A DNA stretch of 64,000 bases from Bacillus sp. FJAT-28004 (GCF_001280845.1 NZ_LGHP01000001.1:2847377-2911376); one strand, 5' to 3'; shown: positions 50,903 through 61,703, counted from the stretch's first letter. Numbers and translations: made by a program. The notes: generated by a model not told the origin, from the letters alone.

Positions 50903-51805
50903 TTACTCTTTTAAGGAGCCTATCATTACGCCTTTTACAAAAAAACGCTGTACGAACGGATACACTAAAACGATTGGAATCGTCGCTACCATCATCGTTG
51001 CCATCGTTAATGATTTGCTCGTTACACTCTGCATTCTGCTTAAAGCATCTGAAGCAGCGCCGCTTCCTTGTGAAGCAATCGAGAGCTGCTCGCTCATCGT
51101 GTTGGAGTTCATGATTTGCTGCAGTAAGGTCTGAATCGGATACAGCTTGGCATCATTAATAAAAATCGTGGCCGTAAACCAATCATTCCAATGATAAACA
51201 GCCGTGAACAAAGAAAGCGTTGCCAAAACAGGCCCTGATAAAGGAAGTACGATTTTGAAAAAGATCCCAAACGTGCTGGCCCCGTCAATCTTCGCAGATT
51301 CCTCGAGTCCATCGGGCAATCCCATAAAGAAGGTACGGAATATAATCATATTCCACACGCTTACCGCTGTCGGAATGACCATTACCCAGAACGTATCCAT
51401 TAAGCCAAGCTCGCGGTTCAGCAGATAAAAAGGAATAAGCCCCCCGCTGAAATACATCGTAATAATCGCAAAGATCATGTAATATTTTTTACCAATAACG
51501 CCTTTAACGGACAAACCGTAAGCGAAGATAGCCGTGAAAAAAATAGAGATCAACGTGCCGACAACCGTACGGGACACAGAGATTAAGAAAGCATCAATGA
51601 TCCGTTCATTTCGAAATACGATTCGATAGTTATCCAGTGTAAATACTCTTGGCCACAACGTTATTCCGCCTTTTGCCGTATCGAGCCCTTCGTTAAAGGA
51701 GATGACCGCCGAATTCCAGAACGGATACAACGTAGCTAATCCTAGTAGCACTAGTAAAAAATAAATACAAACTTGCAATACTTTATCGCTGCTGCTCAGC
51801 TTCAC
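50903..51805 (-). CDS. Carbohydrate ABC transporter permease (LplC-like)
   Basis: 300 residues from a GTG start, six hydrophobic segments. The EAA loop that docks the ATPase is visible as EESAKIDGASTFGIFFKIVLPLSGPVLAT (about residues 195-222). Together with the LplB-like permease it forms the channel of one sugar importer; the ATPase is not coded nearby and is probably the shared MsmX type. Lies 43 bases downstream of the LplB-like gene. Confidence 0.95.
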   Translation of the reverse strand: MKLSSSDKVLQVCIYFLLVLLGLATLYPFWNSAVISFNEGLDTAKGGITLWPRVFTLDNYRIVFRNERIIDAFLISVSRTVVGTLISIFFTAIFAYGLSVKGVIGKKYYMIFAIITMYFSGGLIPFYLLNRELGLMDTFWVMVIPTAVSVWNMIIFRTFFMGLPDGLEESAKIDGASTFGIFFKIVLPLSGPVLATLSLFTAVYHWNDWFTATIFINDAKLYPIQTLLQQIMNSNTMSEQLSIASQGSGAASDALSRMQSVTSKSLTMATMMVATIPIVLVYPFVQRFFVKGVMIGSLKE

Positions 51806-51848
51806 TAGGCTTCACCACTTTTCTGAATATTGACAGGATTCCTGTGCT

Positions 51849-52808
51849 TTACCATAGACTTGAACCTGCTCTTCTAGCCATGTAGTTTGCGATCGTCAGC
51901 AAGCCCACACTTATAATCGCTTTAAATAAGCCGACTGCCGCCGCATAGGAGAATCGGTTATTTATGATACCTATCCGATAAGCATACGTATCAATAACGT
52001 CCGCCACATCGCGAAGCATTGCACTCCTTCCGAGCAAGAGCAAATCATCAAACCCTGCATTCAATAAACTTCCGATGTTCAGAATCAGAAAAATAATAAT
52101 AACCGGTGTAATCGATGGAAGCGTTATCAAGAAAATTTGTTTAAATTTGCTTGCACCATCAATAGAAGCCGCTTCATACAAGCTCGGATTCACTCCGGCA
52201 ATCGCTGCCAAATATACAATCGTTGCAAACCCAATTTCCTTCCACAAATTCGTCGTCACGATAATTCCCCAGAAATATTCAGGCAACGACAAGAAATTAA
52301 TCGGCTTATCAATGAGTCCAAGCGCTTGCAGCGAAATATTTAAGCTGCCGTTATCAACGGACAATATCGAAATGGTAAAGCCAGACACTATGACCCAAGA
52401 CAAGAAATGGGGTAAATAACTAATCGTTTGAATGATTCTTTTGAATGCCATGTTTCTAACTTCGTTCAACATTAGCGCAAGCAGGATCGGAGCCGGAAAG
52501 TTAATGACCAGCTTAAGCAAGCTGATCACAATCGTATTTCGAATGACTCTATAAAAATCCGGCGAGTTAAAAAACATTTCGAAATGTTTAAAACCCGCCC
52601 ATGTGCTGCCAAAAAAGCCTTTAAATAAGCTGTAATCCTGAAATGCCATCAACACGCCGTACATCGGAAAATAATTAAAAATGAGTATAAAGATCAGTGC
52701 TGGAAATATCATTAGCTGTACTTGCCATTGCGCCAGAAACCGCCGCCACAGCGGTTTCTCTCTTCGCGAGCTCTTTACTGCTGCATTTGCCGTAACAGGT
52801 GTTTGCAA
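51849..52808 (-). CDS. Sugar ABC transporter permease (LplB-like)
   Basis: 319 residues from a TTG start. A longer, charged N-terminus (residues 1-25) is followed by six hydrophobic segments. The EAA loop reads YEAASIDGASKFKQIFLITLPSITPVI (about residues 225-250), and the stretch FKHFEMFFNSPDFYRVIRNTIVI is typical of the LplB branch. Starts 30 bases downstream of the MalG-like permease gene, so both importer sets are likely in one transcript. Confidence 0.95.
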   Translation of the reverse strand: MQTPVTANAAVKSSRREKPLWRRFLAQWQVQLMIFPALIFILIFNYFPMYGVLMAFQDYSLFKGFFGSTWAGFKHFEMFFNSPDFYRVIRNTIVISLLKLVINFPAPILLALMLNEVRNMAFKRIIQTISYLPHFLSWVIVSGFTISILSVDNGSLNISLQALGLIDKPINFLSLPEYFWGIIVTTNLWKEIGFATIVYLAAIAGVNPSLYEAASIDGASKFKQIFLITLPSITPVIIIFLILNIGSLLNAGFDDLLLLGRSAMLRDVADVIDTYAYRIGIINNRFSYAAAVGLFKAIISVGLLTIANYMARRAGSSLW

Positions 52809-52838
52809 GCTACCTCAGCCTCCTTATACTCTCCTCAT

Positions 52839-53723
52839 TTAACCCTTAACTGCACCAGCCGTAATTCCGCGTGACATTTGCTCTGTAAACAATAAATAGA
52901 TGATAACTGTCGGCAACGCGATGATGGTCATTACCGCGAACTGTGCGCCATAATTCGAAGAGTACTGACCGGTAAACTTCATAATAGAAAATGGCAGCGT
53001 CTTGAAGGTCTCGGATGTTAGAAACGTATTGGCCATAATGAATTCATTCCACCAGCTGATGAAGTTCATAATACAAACCGTCGCAATTGCGGGTTTTGTC
53101 ATCGGCATAATGATTCGGAAAATAACGCCATAGACCGAACAACCGTCCATAACCGCCGACTCCTCTATGCTCTTCGGAATCGTTTCCAGAAAACCTGAAA
53201 TAATGAGCAGGCTAATGGGAAGCGAAAAAGCAATGTAAGGCAAAATCAAGGACAACGGATTATCAATGAGGTTCAGCTTGTCGAACAAAATAAAGTTCGG
53301 CAGCAAGGTCGCATGAATCGGTACGATCATGCCGAGCATAATGAACGCCATGGCAGGACCGCGCAGCTTCCATTCCATCCGCGTGAACGCGTAGCCGAGC
53401 ATAAGCGCTAGGAATGCAGCAACCAAGATCGTTACGGTCGTAATAAAAACACTGTTTAATAGAAATTTTGGAACGCTTCCGTAATTGAATGCATTCACAT
53501 AGTTATTCCATTCAAATGTCTTGGGCCACTTTAATATGCCGCTGCCAAAAAAGTCTCCGCTCTTCAGAAAGGAATAATTAATGAGCCAAATAAGCGGGAA
53601 AATTTGCAGAAGCGCTACGACCCATAAAACGAGATGAAGAATGACTTTTAATGCGGGCGATGCGGCGTCCTTCTTCTTGCCGTTTTTCGCTTGGCGACTG
53701 GTCTTAGCTGCAAGAGCTTCCAC
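52839..53723 (-). CDS. Carbohydrate ABC transporter permease (MalG-like)
   Basis: 294 residues from the GTG at 53723 with AGGAGG 7 bases upstream; an ATG 6 bases earlier is too close to that site. Six hydrophobic segments and an EAA loop ESAVMDGCSVYGVIFRIIMPMTKPAI (about residue 185-210). It pairs with the MalF-like permease upstream. Gap of about 55 bases to that gene. Confidence 0.95.
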   Translation of the reverse strand: MEALAAKTSRQAKNGKKKDAASPALKVILHLVLWVVALLQIFPLIWLINYSFLKSGDFFGSGILKWPKTFEWNNYVNAFNYGSVPKFLLNSVFITTVTILVAAFLALMLGYAFTRMEWKLRGPAMAFIMLGMIVPIHATLLPNFILFDKLNLIDNPLSLILPYIAFSLPISLLIISGFLETIPKSIEESAVMDGCSVYGVIFRIIMPMTKPAIATVCIMNFISWWNEFIMANTFLTSETFKTLPFSIMKFTGQYSSNYGAQFAVMTIIALPTVIIYLLFTEQMSRGITAGAVKG

Positions 53724-53778
53724 GGGCATGCCTCCTAAAATAATTCATATACCAAATGTGCATATACAAAGGTGAGTA

Positions 53779-54663
53779 TTAAAACTCACCGACATCTTTT
53801 TTGAACGCTTTGTTCATCGCTACGGTAATCATGAGACAAATGATAACGAACACAACAGATATCGCATTTCCATAGCCGTAAAGCGACGAGGAAAACGCCG
53901 TTTTATAAAGGTAATTACCAATGAATTGCGTTGTATTGGCAGGTCCTCCGTTCGTCATGAGGAATACGGTTTCCATCTGTTTCAAGCAAGCCGTAACCGC
54001 TATGACGACCGCAACCCGAACCATCGGCGAGAGAAGCGGAATAACCACACGCGTATATAGCTTTACTCTTCCAGCACCATCAAGCTCCGCTGCTTCATAA
54101 AGATCCTTTGGTATGCCTTGAAGTCCCGCGTAATACAGCAGAAGCGCATAACCAAAGCCTTGCCACATGACCACGACGATAATGCACCAAATGGCAATAT
54201 CTGAATCCCCCAGCCAATCCTGTTTCCAAGTGCTTAATCCTACACCTTCAAGCAATTTATTTAACATCCCGAAATTCGGATGAAATACGCTTACCCACAT
54301 TTTCGAAGTAACGACGATTGAAATAACTGCCGGTATAAAAAAGATAGCTCGAAACCATTTCTCTAGCTTTCCTGCATGCATGACAAATATAGAGAACAAT
54401 AGCGCAATCGGATGTTGAATCAGAAGCGTAGCTGCAAGCAGCAGTAGGGCATTAAGCAATGAACGCCAAAAAACGCTGTCATGAAACAAAATGTTTTTAT
54501 AATTCTCGAGTCCAACGAACTCGTAAGCACCGATTCCTGTCCAATTCGTCGTACCGTAATATGCACTCATGATAATCGGAAAGCAAACCATGAAGAGAAA
54601 CAGCATAAAACCCGGTGCGACTAGCCAAAAAATGGTGATGCGATTGCTCATCAGTTTGTGCAT
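53779..54663 (-). CDS. Sugar ABC transporter permease (MalF-like)
   Basis: 294 residues, ATG with GGGGAG 4 bases upstream. Six hydrophobic segments; EAA loop YEAAELDGAGRVKLYTRVVIPLLSPMV (about residues 180-205); N-terminal YGTTNWTGIGAYEFVGLENY is the usual sugar-permease start. Forms the channel with the MalG-like protein downstream. Confidence 0.95.
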   Translation of the reverse strand: MHKLMSNRITIFWLVAPGFMLFLFMVCFPIIMSAYYGTTNWTGIGAYEFVGLENYKNILFHDSVFWRSLLNALLLLAATLLIQHPIALLFSIFVMHAGKLEKWFRAIFFIPAVISIVVTSKMWVSVFHPNFGMLNKLLEGVGLSTWKQDWLGDSDIAIWCIIVVVMWQGFGYALLLYYAGLQGIPKDLYEAAELDGAGRVKLYTRVVIPLLSPMVRVAVVIAVTACLKQMETVFLMTNGGPANTTQFIGNYLYKTAFSSSLYGYGNAISVVFVIICLMITVAMNKAFKKDVGEF

Positions 54664-54745
54664 GGTTCTCCCCGCTCTCTCTTTGGTAGAAGGCGGGGCA
54701 GACCGAATGAATTCGGCTGCCCCATCAGCTAACTAGCTCATTTGT

Positions 54746-56107
54746 TTACTTCAGTACACCAACTGCTGCGTCCATTTCCGTTAAGAACTGTTCTGGTGTA
54801 ATTTGTTTTCCAAACAGCTTTTGGTGAGCTTCCATCACTTTTGTCTTGAATTCGTCCGTACCGTTATCATGTACAGGAGTACCGCTGGAAGAAGTCATTG
54901 CGCTGAAAATACCAACCAATTGTTTTTGAAGTGCTGTTTCGTTGCCTGTCAGGAATTGATCAAACTTCTGAGCCGGTGTACCCGAACCTGTCTGCCATAC
55001 TTGCTTCGCCCAGTTCTCAGGCTTGAAGAAATATTGCAAGAAAGCTACTGCCGCTTCAGGGTGCTTCGATGTTTTGGATACCGAGTAACCGCCGCCATAC
55101 CATGCTGCTACATCTGTTGATTTGCCTTTATCGGAAGCAGGATACGAAATAGCGCCTACGTTATTGCGGAACTCTTCAGGGAAGTTCTCGTCTGTTGCAA
55201 GTCCTGCTTCCCAGTTACCCATAACGAACATTGCTGCTTGGCCTTGACCGAACAGGTTGCGGGAAGTGCCGTAATCTGCTGTCAGGAAGCCGTCTGCAAG
55301 TGCCTTGTTTTCAGCTAGTGCAGCAATGTCTTGTGCTGCTGCAAGGAAGTCTGCATCGCCGGAGAATTTAGCTTCACCCTTCAATACCGCATCCATTTTG
55401 TCAAAATTGCCTGTGTGGCGCTGTGCTGCATACTCGAACCAGATTGGCAGAGACCAGCCTTCCATTGCGTTCGTTGCAAGCGGGTTAATGCCTTTTGCTC
55501 TTAGCTGTTTGGATACTTCAAGCAATTCCGCTGTTGTTGTTGGTACAGTTAAGCCATTGTCGTCAAAAATTTTCTTGTTATAGTAGATAACCAAGAAATC
55601 CGTACCGCGCGGCAATCCGTAAAGCTTGCCATCTTGGGAGAAACCATCCTTCGCACCTGGTACGAAGTTGCTGCTCGCAAAATCTGCTTCATTCAACTCA
55701 AGCAGCATATTGTTATCGATAAGCGGTTTAATAAAAGAAGTTTGGCCCCACGCTTGAATAATATCAGGTACTGCATCTGTTGATGCATATACTTTAATTT
55801 TCGCTTTGTAAGGCTCATCTTGAAGTGCCTCTACTTCTATTTTCACATTCGGATTTTCTGCCATATAGCTATCAATGATCGCTTGCTCGATTTTACCAGC
55901 TCCATTAGAGCGATCAGCTAGCGCTGTGAAAAACTTAAGTGTTACCTGCTCCGGTTCTTTATCTTTCGGCGCTTCCGTTTCCTTTACTTCATTAGTAGGA
56001 CTAGTCGTCGCACCAGCGTTCCCGTTTTTTCCATTATTGCCGGAGCTGCATGCTGCTACAGTAAAAACCATGATTATTGCTACAAGCGAAATCCATATTT
56101 TCCTCAT
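54746..56107 (-). CDS. Extracellular solute-binding protein (MsmE/AraN-like lipoprotein)
   Basis: 453 residues from the ATG at 56107 with AGGTGGGG upstream; the longer frame has no lipoprotein signal at its own start. Signal peptide with lipobox VAAC (Cys near residue 21), then an extracellular binding fold: PDIIQAWGQTSF, GLPRGTDFLVIYYNKKIFD, AMEGWSLPIWFEY, and QTGSGTPAQKFDQFL near the end. It is the first gene of the six-gene run and serves the MalF/MalG-like permeases. The divergent two-component genes begin about 195 bases away. Confidence 0.95.
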   Translation of the reverse strand: MRKIWISLVAIIMVFTVAACSSGNNGKNGNAGATTSPTNEVKETEAPKDKEPEQVTLKFFTALADRSNGAGKIEQAIIDSYMAENPNVKIEVEALQDEPYKAKIKVYASTDAVPDIIQAWGQTSFIKPLIDNNMLLELNEADFASSNFVPGAKDGFSQDGKLYGLPRGTDFLVIYYNKKIFDDNGLTVPTTTAELLEVSKQLRAKGINPLATNAMEGWSLPIWFEYAAQRHTGNFDKMDAVLKGEAKFSGDADFLAAAQDIAALAENKALADGFLTADYGTSRNLFGQGQAAMFVMGNWEAGLATDENFPEEFRNNVGAISYPASDKGKSTDVAAWYGGGYSVSKTSKHPEAAVAFLQYFFKPENWAKQVWQTGSGTPAQKFDQFLTGNETALQKQLVGIFSAMTSSSGTPVHDNGTDEFKTKVMEAHQKLFGKQITPEQFLTEMDAAVGVLK

Positions 56108-56301
56108 CGCTACCCCACCTTTTTTTATTTGACCAGGCGCTTCCTGTTCTGTCCCCATTATAACGTGTAATATCAGCGACAAAATATGAGCCATATTTAA
56201 GAATAGATGCCTCATTTTTTGGATCATTATCAAAATAAGCCTAACTGGAATTATTTCTTGGTATACTAAAGTCACAAATCTGAATGCTACAGGTGAACAT
56301 G

Positions 56302-58122
56302 ATGCGATCCTTTTTTCCTCCCTTTCGACATATTACGCTGCAACGGAAATTGCTTACCTTAGTCATTCCTCTTCTTATTGCAACCGTTGGGATTACCGGA
56401 CTGTATTCTTATTACATTGCCTCGGGAGAAGTGGTAGATAAGCTTCATCAATCTCAAATGAACATGGCCATCAAGACAAAGGATCAGCTCGACTATTTTG
56501 CCAAAAACACGCTAAGCTTCTCTAATTATTTGTTTCTGAATCCGACTGTTCAGAGCATGGTTATGAACGGAGACACGCAGCAGCGACGTGATCAGGTGTT
56601 CAAAAATTTGCTGCCGCTCATGGTTACCGGCGAAACGATCCAATCGCTAGTGCTTTATCCATCCACGAAGGATGAAGTGCCCGCTCAGCCATTTGCGATT
56701 ACGCAAACAGGTATTGCAAGCGCTATCAGCCTAGAGCGCTTTATGAAAACCCGCTTTTATGAACGTCTCGCTAGCTCAGATTCAGGCCAAATTTGGGATA
56801 TATTTTACCCCTCTGATGGTATTTTGCTTGGTGACACCCATCACAAAATCGTTTTAGTGAAGCCGTACAAAAACTTTTACAACTATGTTCGAAGCGGCCT
56901 TTTAATTATTGGTATGGACGCAGATAAGCTTAGCAAATCCTTGTACCATGACGATGAGGAAGCCTCACAGTTTGTAATGAATGATCAAGGCATCATACTC
57001 GCCTCAACTGATTTACATACGATTGGCAGGCCGATCACGGTATTGCCCGTATTCGATCAGATGGATACTGCCAATATCAAGCCCGAACAAGGCTTAGCGC
57101 TGCTGAAGGAAAATAAACATTATATCGTTTCAGATTCCTTATCGGATATTACCGGTTGGCGTACTGTCGTTATTCAAGATCGCAGCAAGCTGGTACTTGA
57201 GCTTAAGCATATTGGCTCCGTTACCTTCTCAATCATGGCAGTCGTTACCCTCATTACCATTATCGTCTCTTGGGTCATTGCCCGAATTATTACGAATCCG
57301 ATGAAGAAGCTGATGTTCTCTATGAGGGCGCTACAAACGGGGGATTTTACGCAAAGGGTTCACTTTAACGGCAACGACGAGATCGGCAGACTCGGTCATT
57401 TGTACAATACGATGGTTGGACGAATCAAGACACTGATTGATGACGTATATGCCTCGCGCTTAAAGCAGAAGGAAGCCGAGCTTAAGGCGCTGCAATCGCA
57501 AATAAATCCTCATTTCCTGTACAACACGTTAAACATGATTAACTGGAGCGCGGTACAGAAGGGGGATAAAGAAATATCAGAGATGGTACTCTCACTCTCT
57601 CAAGTGTTCCGATTAAGCCTTAATAGCGGCAACGATTTTGTAGAGCTGAAGCACGAGATAGAGCTAGTGCGAAACTACTTATTTTTACAAAAGAAACGAT
57701 TTACGACGCGGTTTAATTTTGAGATTGATATGGAATCTTCGATTGAACGCTTTCGCATGCCTAAGCTGCTTCTGCAGCCGCTCGTCGAGAACGCGATTAT
57801 CCATGCCATTGAGCCCTCAGGCGGAAATGGACATATTCATGTCCGGGCTTATACAGAGCCTTCACTCATTATTCTTGAGGTCACCGATAACGGACCGGGC
57901 ATGCCTGAGAAACAGGTACATCTTCTGAACCAACCAACCGTAGAGGAGCCTATGCGAAATTTGCAAACGGATGACGCTCACTCTGGGATGGCACTGGCTA
58001 ATATCAAAGAGAGACTCGCTTTATTTTATGAACAGGCGGAATTCGAGATTGTAAGCAAGGAAGGCTTAGGCACAAGAGTGCAACTTCGAATTAAACAAGG
58101 AGGTAATGGAAATGGTGCTTAA
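56302..58122 (+). CDS. YesM-type sensor histidine kinase
   Basis: 606 residues from the ATG at 56302, 5 bases after AGGTGA; ATGs at 56299 and 56284 are alternatives. A first hydrophobic helix (about 20-40), a large extracellular sensor domain of dCache type (to about 300), a second membrane helix (about 305-325), a HAMP segment around NPMKKLMFSMRALQTGDFTQRV, then His_kinase with LKALQSQINPHFLYNTLNM (phospho-acceptor His near residue 404) and the ATPase domain with DNGPGMP. YesM kinases sense extracellular sugars or their binding proteins. The gene overlaps the response-regulator gene by 11 bases. Confidence 0.96.
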   Translation: MRSFFPPFRHITLQRKLLTLVIPLLIATVGITGLYSYYIASGEVVDKLHQSQMNMAIKTKDQLDYFAKNTLSFSNYLFLNPTVQSMVMNGDTQQRRDQVFKNLLPLMVTGETIQSLVLYPSTKDEVPAQPFAITQTGIASAISLERFMKTRFYERLASSDSGQIWDIFYPSDGILLGDTHHKIVLVKPYKNFYNYVRSGLLIIGMDADKLSKSLYHDDEEASQFVMNDQGIILASTDLHTIGRPITVLPVFDQMDTANIKPEQGLALLKENKHYIVSDSLSDITGWRTVVIQDRSKLVLELKHIGSVTFSIMAVVTLITIIVSWVIARIITNPMKKLMFSMRALQTGDFTQRVHFNGNDEIGRLGHLYNTMVGRIKTLIDDVYASRLKQKEAELKALQSQINPHFLYNTLNMINWSAVQKGDKEISEMVLSLSQVFRLSLNSGNDFVELKHEIELVRNYLFLQKKRFTTRFNFEIDMESSIERFRMPKLLLQPLVENAIIHAIEPSGGNGHIHVRAYTEPSLIILEVTDNGPGMPEKQVHLLNQPTVEEPMRNLQTDDAHSGMALANIKERLALFYEQAEFEIVSKEGLGTRVQLRIKQGGNGNGA

Positions 58123-59740
58123 AATGATCGTTGCAGAGGATGAGCAATCATTCCGAGAAGGCATTCTTACACTTGTCGACTGGAAGCTGTATGGCATTGA
58201 GATTGCTGGAGAAGCGGAGAATGGCAGGCAAGCTTTGGAAATGATACATAACAACCCTCCTGATCTGTTGCTGACCGATATCCGTATGCCTTTTCTTAAC
58301 GGTCTTGACCTTATTCGCGAAGCCAAAGCAGCCGGCCATGAGTTTCATTCCGTGCTGCTTACCGGCTACAACGAGTTTGAATATGCCAAGGAAGCGATCA
58401 AGCTTGGCGTTTCCGATTACCTCTTAAAACCATGTATGCCGCATGATATTATTCGCGTAATTATGGACTTAAAACAAAAAATTGAACAATCCGAAAATGA
58501 GGACAAAGCATTAAATGCCCTTAACCGCAGCTGGAACCGCAACATTCATCTGCTGAAAAATCAGATTTTGTCGCAATGGGTTCAACATCCGCTCATGCCG
58601 CTCGAAGATCGCTCAAGCGTTATGAGTGAAGTGGACATGACGCTCCTGTGCGGACCGATTCAAGTCGGACTGATCCGGATTGACTCCAGTAAAGCGCATA
58701 CCGTCACCTCATCCAAACGTGATTTAGAACTTATTCGCTATGCGCTGCTGAATATTGCAGGCGAAACGCTTCGGCCTTTGTACGATGGCAAACTCGAGGT
58801 GTTTCGCCATGGCGACGAGATGTTATGGATCGGAAATTATCCAGAGAACACAACCAATGAGGCTATCGAAGGTGCCATGAAGAAGCTTCAGCTTAATCTC
58901 GAAGCTTACCTAAAGCTATCTATCAGCATATCAATCAGTTCTGTTGCAGCTTCGGTTGATTATGCACATATCGGCTATCAGCAAGCTATTGAAGCGATGG
59001 AAGCAAGGTTCTACCAAGGAAGAGGCGGCATATTTTTTCATGCTGAAGCCGGCAAGCAGGCCATTGCCAAAAGTTCAATTCTGGACGATGCTTATTTGCA
59101 CCGACTCGAGAAAGACTTGCTTCTCGCCTTGCAGAACGAGCAATATGAGCATGCGGTCGATGCCATTGAAGCCAGCATGTCGCATATTCGGAACAATTCG
59201 AGTTATTCCAAGGCTGAGGTCCATCTGCGCTCCACAAGTCTTATTCTTGAGCTGCAAAAATTTGCCCAGGAGCGCAAGGTCGCATCTATCGAATGGCAGG
59301 ACAGCTTCGTGAACTGGATCGAACAAATTCCGAACATGGATACACTTGATGACTGCACCGTCGTGCTGCAAAAAATCGTTCAGAGCATCGTCGAGGCTGT
59401 ATCGAACCAAAAATCACTGCATCGCACCGTTCATGCCACCATCGAGCTCATCAAGCAAAAGTACAATACCAACCTCACGCTCGAGCTTGCTGCCAAGGAA
59501 ACATTCGTCAGCAATTCTTATCTAAGCTCGTTGTTTAAGCAAGAGCTTGGCGTTAATTTCCTTGATTATTTGCATCAATACCGTGTAGAGCAATCCAAGG
59601 AGCTGCTTCGCCAGAGCTATAAAATTTATGCGGTTTCCAAGCTGGTCGGCTATCAGGAGGAACGCCACTTTAGCTCTACCTTCAAGAAGTGGACGGGATT
59701 AACGCCGCGGCAATATCAGAAGAACTACAATGCGGGTTGA
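58112..59740 (+). CDS. YesN-type response regulator with AraC DNA-binding domain
   Basis: 542 residues from the ATG at 58112, which has AAGGAGG 8 bases upstream (an ATG at 58106 is too close to it). Receiver domain about 1-125 with the acidic pair VAEDEQS near residue 9, the phosphorylated Asp near 56 in LLTDIRMPFL, and Lys in YLLKPCMP. A middle linker domain follows, then two AraC helix-turn-helix motifs at 440-542 (LELAAKETFVSNSYLSSLFK and VSKLVGYQEERHFSSTFKKW). With the kinase it probably activates the divergent importer operon. Confidence 0.96.
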   Translation: MVLKMIVAEDEQSFREGILTLVDWKLYGIEIAGEAENGRQALEMIHNNPPDLLLTDIRMPFLNGLDLIREAKAAGHEFHSVLLTGYNEFEYAKEAIKLGVSDYLLKPCMPHDIIRVIMDLKQKIEQSENEDKALNALNRSWNRNIHLLKNQILSQWVQHPLMPLEDRSSVMSEVDMTLLCGPIQVGLIRIDSSKAHTVTSSKRDLELIRYALLNIAGETLRPLYDGKLEVFRHGDEMLWIGNYPENTTNEAIEGAMKKLQLNLEAYLKLSISISISSVAASVDYAHIGYQQAIEAMEARFYQGRGGIFFHAEAGKQAIAKSSILDDAYLHRLEKDLLLALQNEQYEHAVDAIEASMSHIRNNSSYSKAEVHLRSTSLILELQKFAQERKVASIEWQDSFVNWIEQIPNMDTLDDCTVVLQKIVQSIVEAVSNQKSLHRTVHATIELIKQKYNTNLTLELAAKETFVSNSYLSSLFKQELGVNFLDYLHQYRVEQSKELLRQSYKIYAVSKLVGYQEERHFSSTFKKWTGLTPRQYQKNYNAG

Positions 59741-59759
59741 CTGAAGCAGCCTGTCGCAT

Positions 59760-59803
59760 AACAAACAGCCCGTACGGGAATATCCCCGTACGGGCTGTTT
59801 ACG
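59760..59803. terminator. Bidirectional terminator between the regulator and htpG
   Basis: AACAGCCCGTACGGG-aatat-CCCCGTACGGGCTGTT, a near-perfect palindrome between convergent genes, followed by short T tracts. Confidence 0.9.
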
Positions 59804-59822
59804 CTTGCCTGTCGTTTGTTTA

Positions 59823-61703
59823 TTAAACCATTACTTTGCAAATATCGTTCGTAAACGCGACTGGATCTTGAATTGGCAAACCTTCGATGAGAAGTGCTTG
59901 GTTGTAAAGTAGGCTTGTATAAAGAGCCAGCTTCACTTTATCCTGCCCAGCAGCATCCTTCAACGATTGGAAAATTTCATGGTTCACGTTAATTTCGAGC
60001 ACCTTGTCTGCTTTTACATCTTGGTTGTTCGGCATCGATTTCAATATTTTTTCCATTTCAATCGTTACTTCACCTTCAGTGGACAAGCACACAGGGTGTG
60101 TTTTAAGACGTTTTGAAGCTTTTACGCTTTTTACTTTATCGTTAAGGATTTCTTTCATCTGCTCGAAAAGCTCTTTATTAGCATCCTGCTCTTCGGCCGT
60201 TTCCTTGTCCTTCTCGTCCACTTCAATACCAAGATCGCCACTTGATACCGACTTGAATTCTTTATCCTTATACTTCGCAACCATCTTGATGGCAAATTCA
60301 TCAATATCGTCCGTGAAGTACAAGATTTCAAAGCCTTTATCCGTTACCAACTCGGTTTGCGGAAGTCTATCAATACGCTCAATCGATTCACCGGAAGCAT
60401 AATAAATGTACTTCTGATCCTCGCTCATTCTCGACACATACTCGTCCAGTGTAACTAGCTTCTTCTCCTTCGAGGAGTGGAACATAAGCAGGTCTTGAAG
60501 CACTTCTTTGTTAACGCCGTAATCGTTGTATACGCCGAATTTCAGCTGTCTGCCGAATGCTTTGTAGAACGACTCATACTTCTCTCTGTCATCCTTCAAT
60601 ATGCCAAGGAGCGCGCTCTTGATCTTGCTGTTGATGTTCTTCGCAATCAGCTTCAGCTGACGGTCATGCTGCAGCATTTCACGTGAAATGTTAAGCGATA
60701 GATCCTCCGAATCAACCATACCTTTAACGAAGCTGAAATAATCCGGCAGCAGGTCTGAGCATTTATCCATAATTAGAACGCCATTTGAATAAAGCTCCAG
60801 CCCCTTCTCATATTCCTTCGTATAATAATCGAAAGGTGTGCTCTCTGGAATATACAAAATCGCATTGTACACAACAGCGCCATCCGCACTAATGTGAAGA
60901 TGTTTGATTGGTTTATCAAAGCCATAACGTTTTTCAAAATAAAACTGATCATAATCTTCCGATGTAAGCTCATTTTTATTTTTGCGCCAAATCGGCACCA
61001 TGCTGTTAACGGTTTGCTCTTCTTGATATTCCTCGAACTCGTTTTCAGCGTCTGCTTTAGGCCGTTGACCTTTCACATCCATCTTAATTGGGTAACGAAT
61101 GAAATCAGAATATTTTTTGATAATCGACTTCAAGCGGTACTCTTCCAAGTACTCATCGTATTGATCGTCTTCGGTATTTTCCTTGATATTAAGTACAATC
61201 TCCGTACCAACCGAATCCTTCTCGCAGGACTCAATCGTATATCCGTCCGCGCCTGTTGATTCCCATTTGAAAGCCTCATCGCTGCCCAGTGCTTTAGTCA
61301 CAACGGTAACCACATCCGCCACCATAAAAGCAGAGTAGAAACCTACGCCGAATTGACCAATAATGTTGTGTCCATCCTTAAGCTCATTTTCCTTCTTAAA
61401 GGCAAAAGAGCCGCTCTTCGCAATAACCCCAAGGTTATTCTCAAGCTCTTCCTTCGTCATGCCAATACCTGTATCGGTAATTGTTAATGTTCTGTTTGCC
61501 TTGTCGGCAACCACTTTAACATAATAGTCCTCTTTGTTAAATACCATTTGGTCATCGGTTAATGCTCTGTAATATAACTTGTCGATCGCATCGCTTGCAT
61601 TCGAAATAAGCTCTCTCAAAAAAATCTCGCGCTGCGTATAAATGGAATTAATCATCATTTCCAGCAATCGTTTCGATTCTGCTTTGAACTGTTTTTTGGA
61701 CAT
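59823..61703 (-). CDS. htpG: Hsp90 chaperone HtpG
   Basis: 626 residues from the ATG at 61703 with GGGGAT 6 bases upstream; the frame opens further 5' without a ribosome site. Hsp90 marks: [15 protein letters not shown] and [16 protein letters not shown] with [15 protein letters not shown] in the ATP site, then [18 protein letters not shown], with the C-terminal dimerisation part ending in [18 protein letters not shown]. Full bacterial length. It folds and activates client proteins in the cytoplasm with ATP. A CIRCE element and a promoter lie upstream, so HrcA control is expected. Confidence 0.97.
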   Translation of the reverse strand: MSKKQFKAESKRLLEMMINSIYTQREIFLRELISNASDAIDKLYYRALTDDQMVFNKEDYYVKVVADKANRTLTITDTGIGMTKEELENNLGVIAKSGSFAFKKENELKDGHNIIGQFGVGFYSAFMVADVVTVVTKALGSDEAFKWESTGADGYTIESCEKDSVGTEIVLNIKENTEDDQYDEYLEEYRLKSIIKKYSDFIRYPIKMDVKGQRPKADAENEFEEYQEEQTVNSMVPIWRKNKNELTSEDYDQFYFEKRYGFDKPIKHLHISADGAVVYNAILYIPESTPFDYYTKEYEKGLELYSNGVLIMDKCSDLLPDYFSFVKGMVDSEDLSLNISREMLQHDRQLKLIAKNINSKIKSALLGILKDDREKYESFYKAFGRQLKFGVYNDYGVNKEVLQDLLMFHSSKEKKLVTLDEYVSRMSEDQKYIYYASGESIERIDRLPQTELVTDKGFEILYFTDDIDEFAIKMVAKYKDKEFKSVSSGDLGIEVDEKDKETAEEQDANKELFEQMKEILNDKVKSVKASKRLKTHPVCLSTEGEVTIEMEKILKSMPNNQDVKADKVLEINVNHEIFQSLKDAAGQDKVKLALYTSLLYNQALLIEGLPIQDPVAFTNDICKVMV

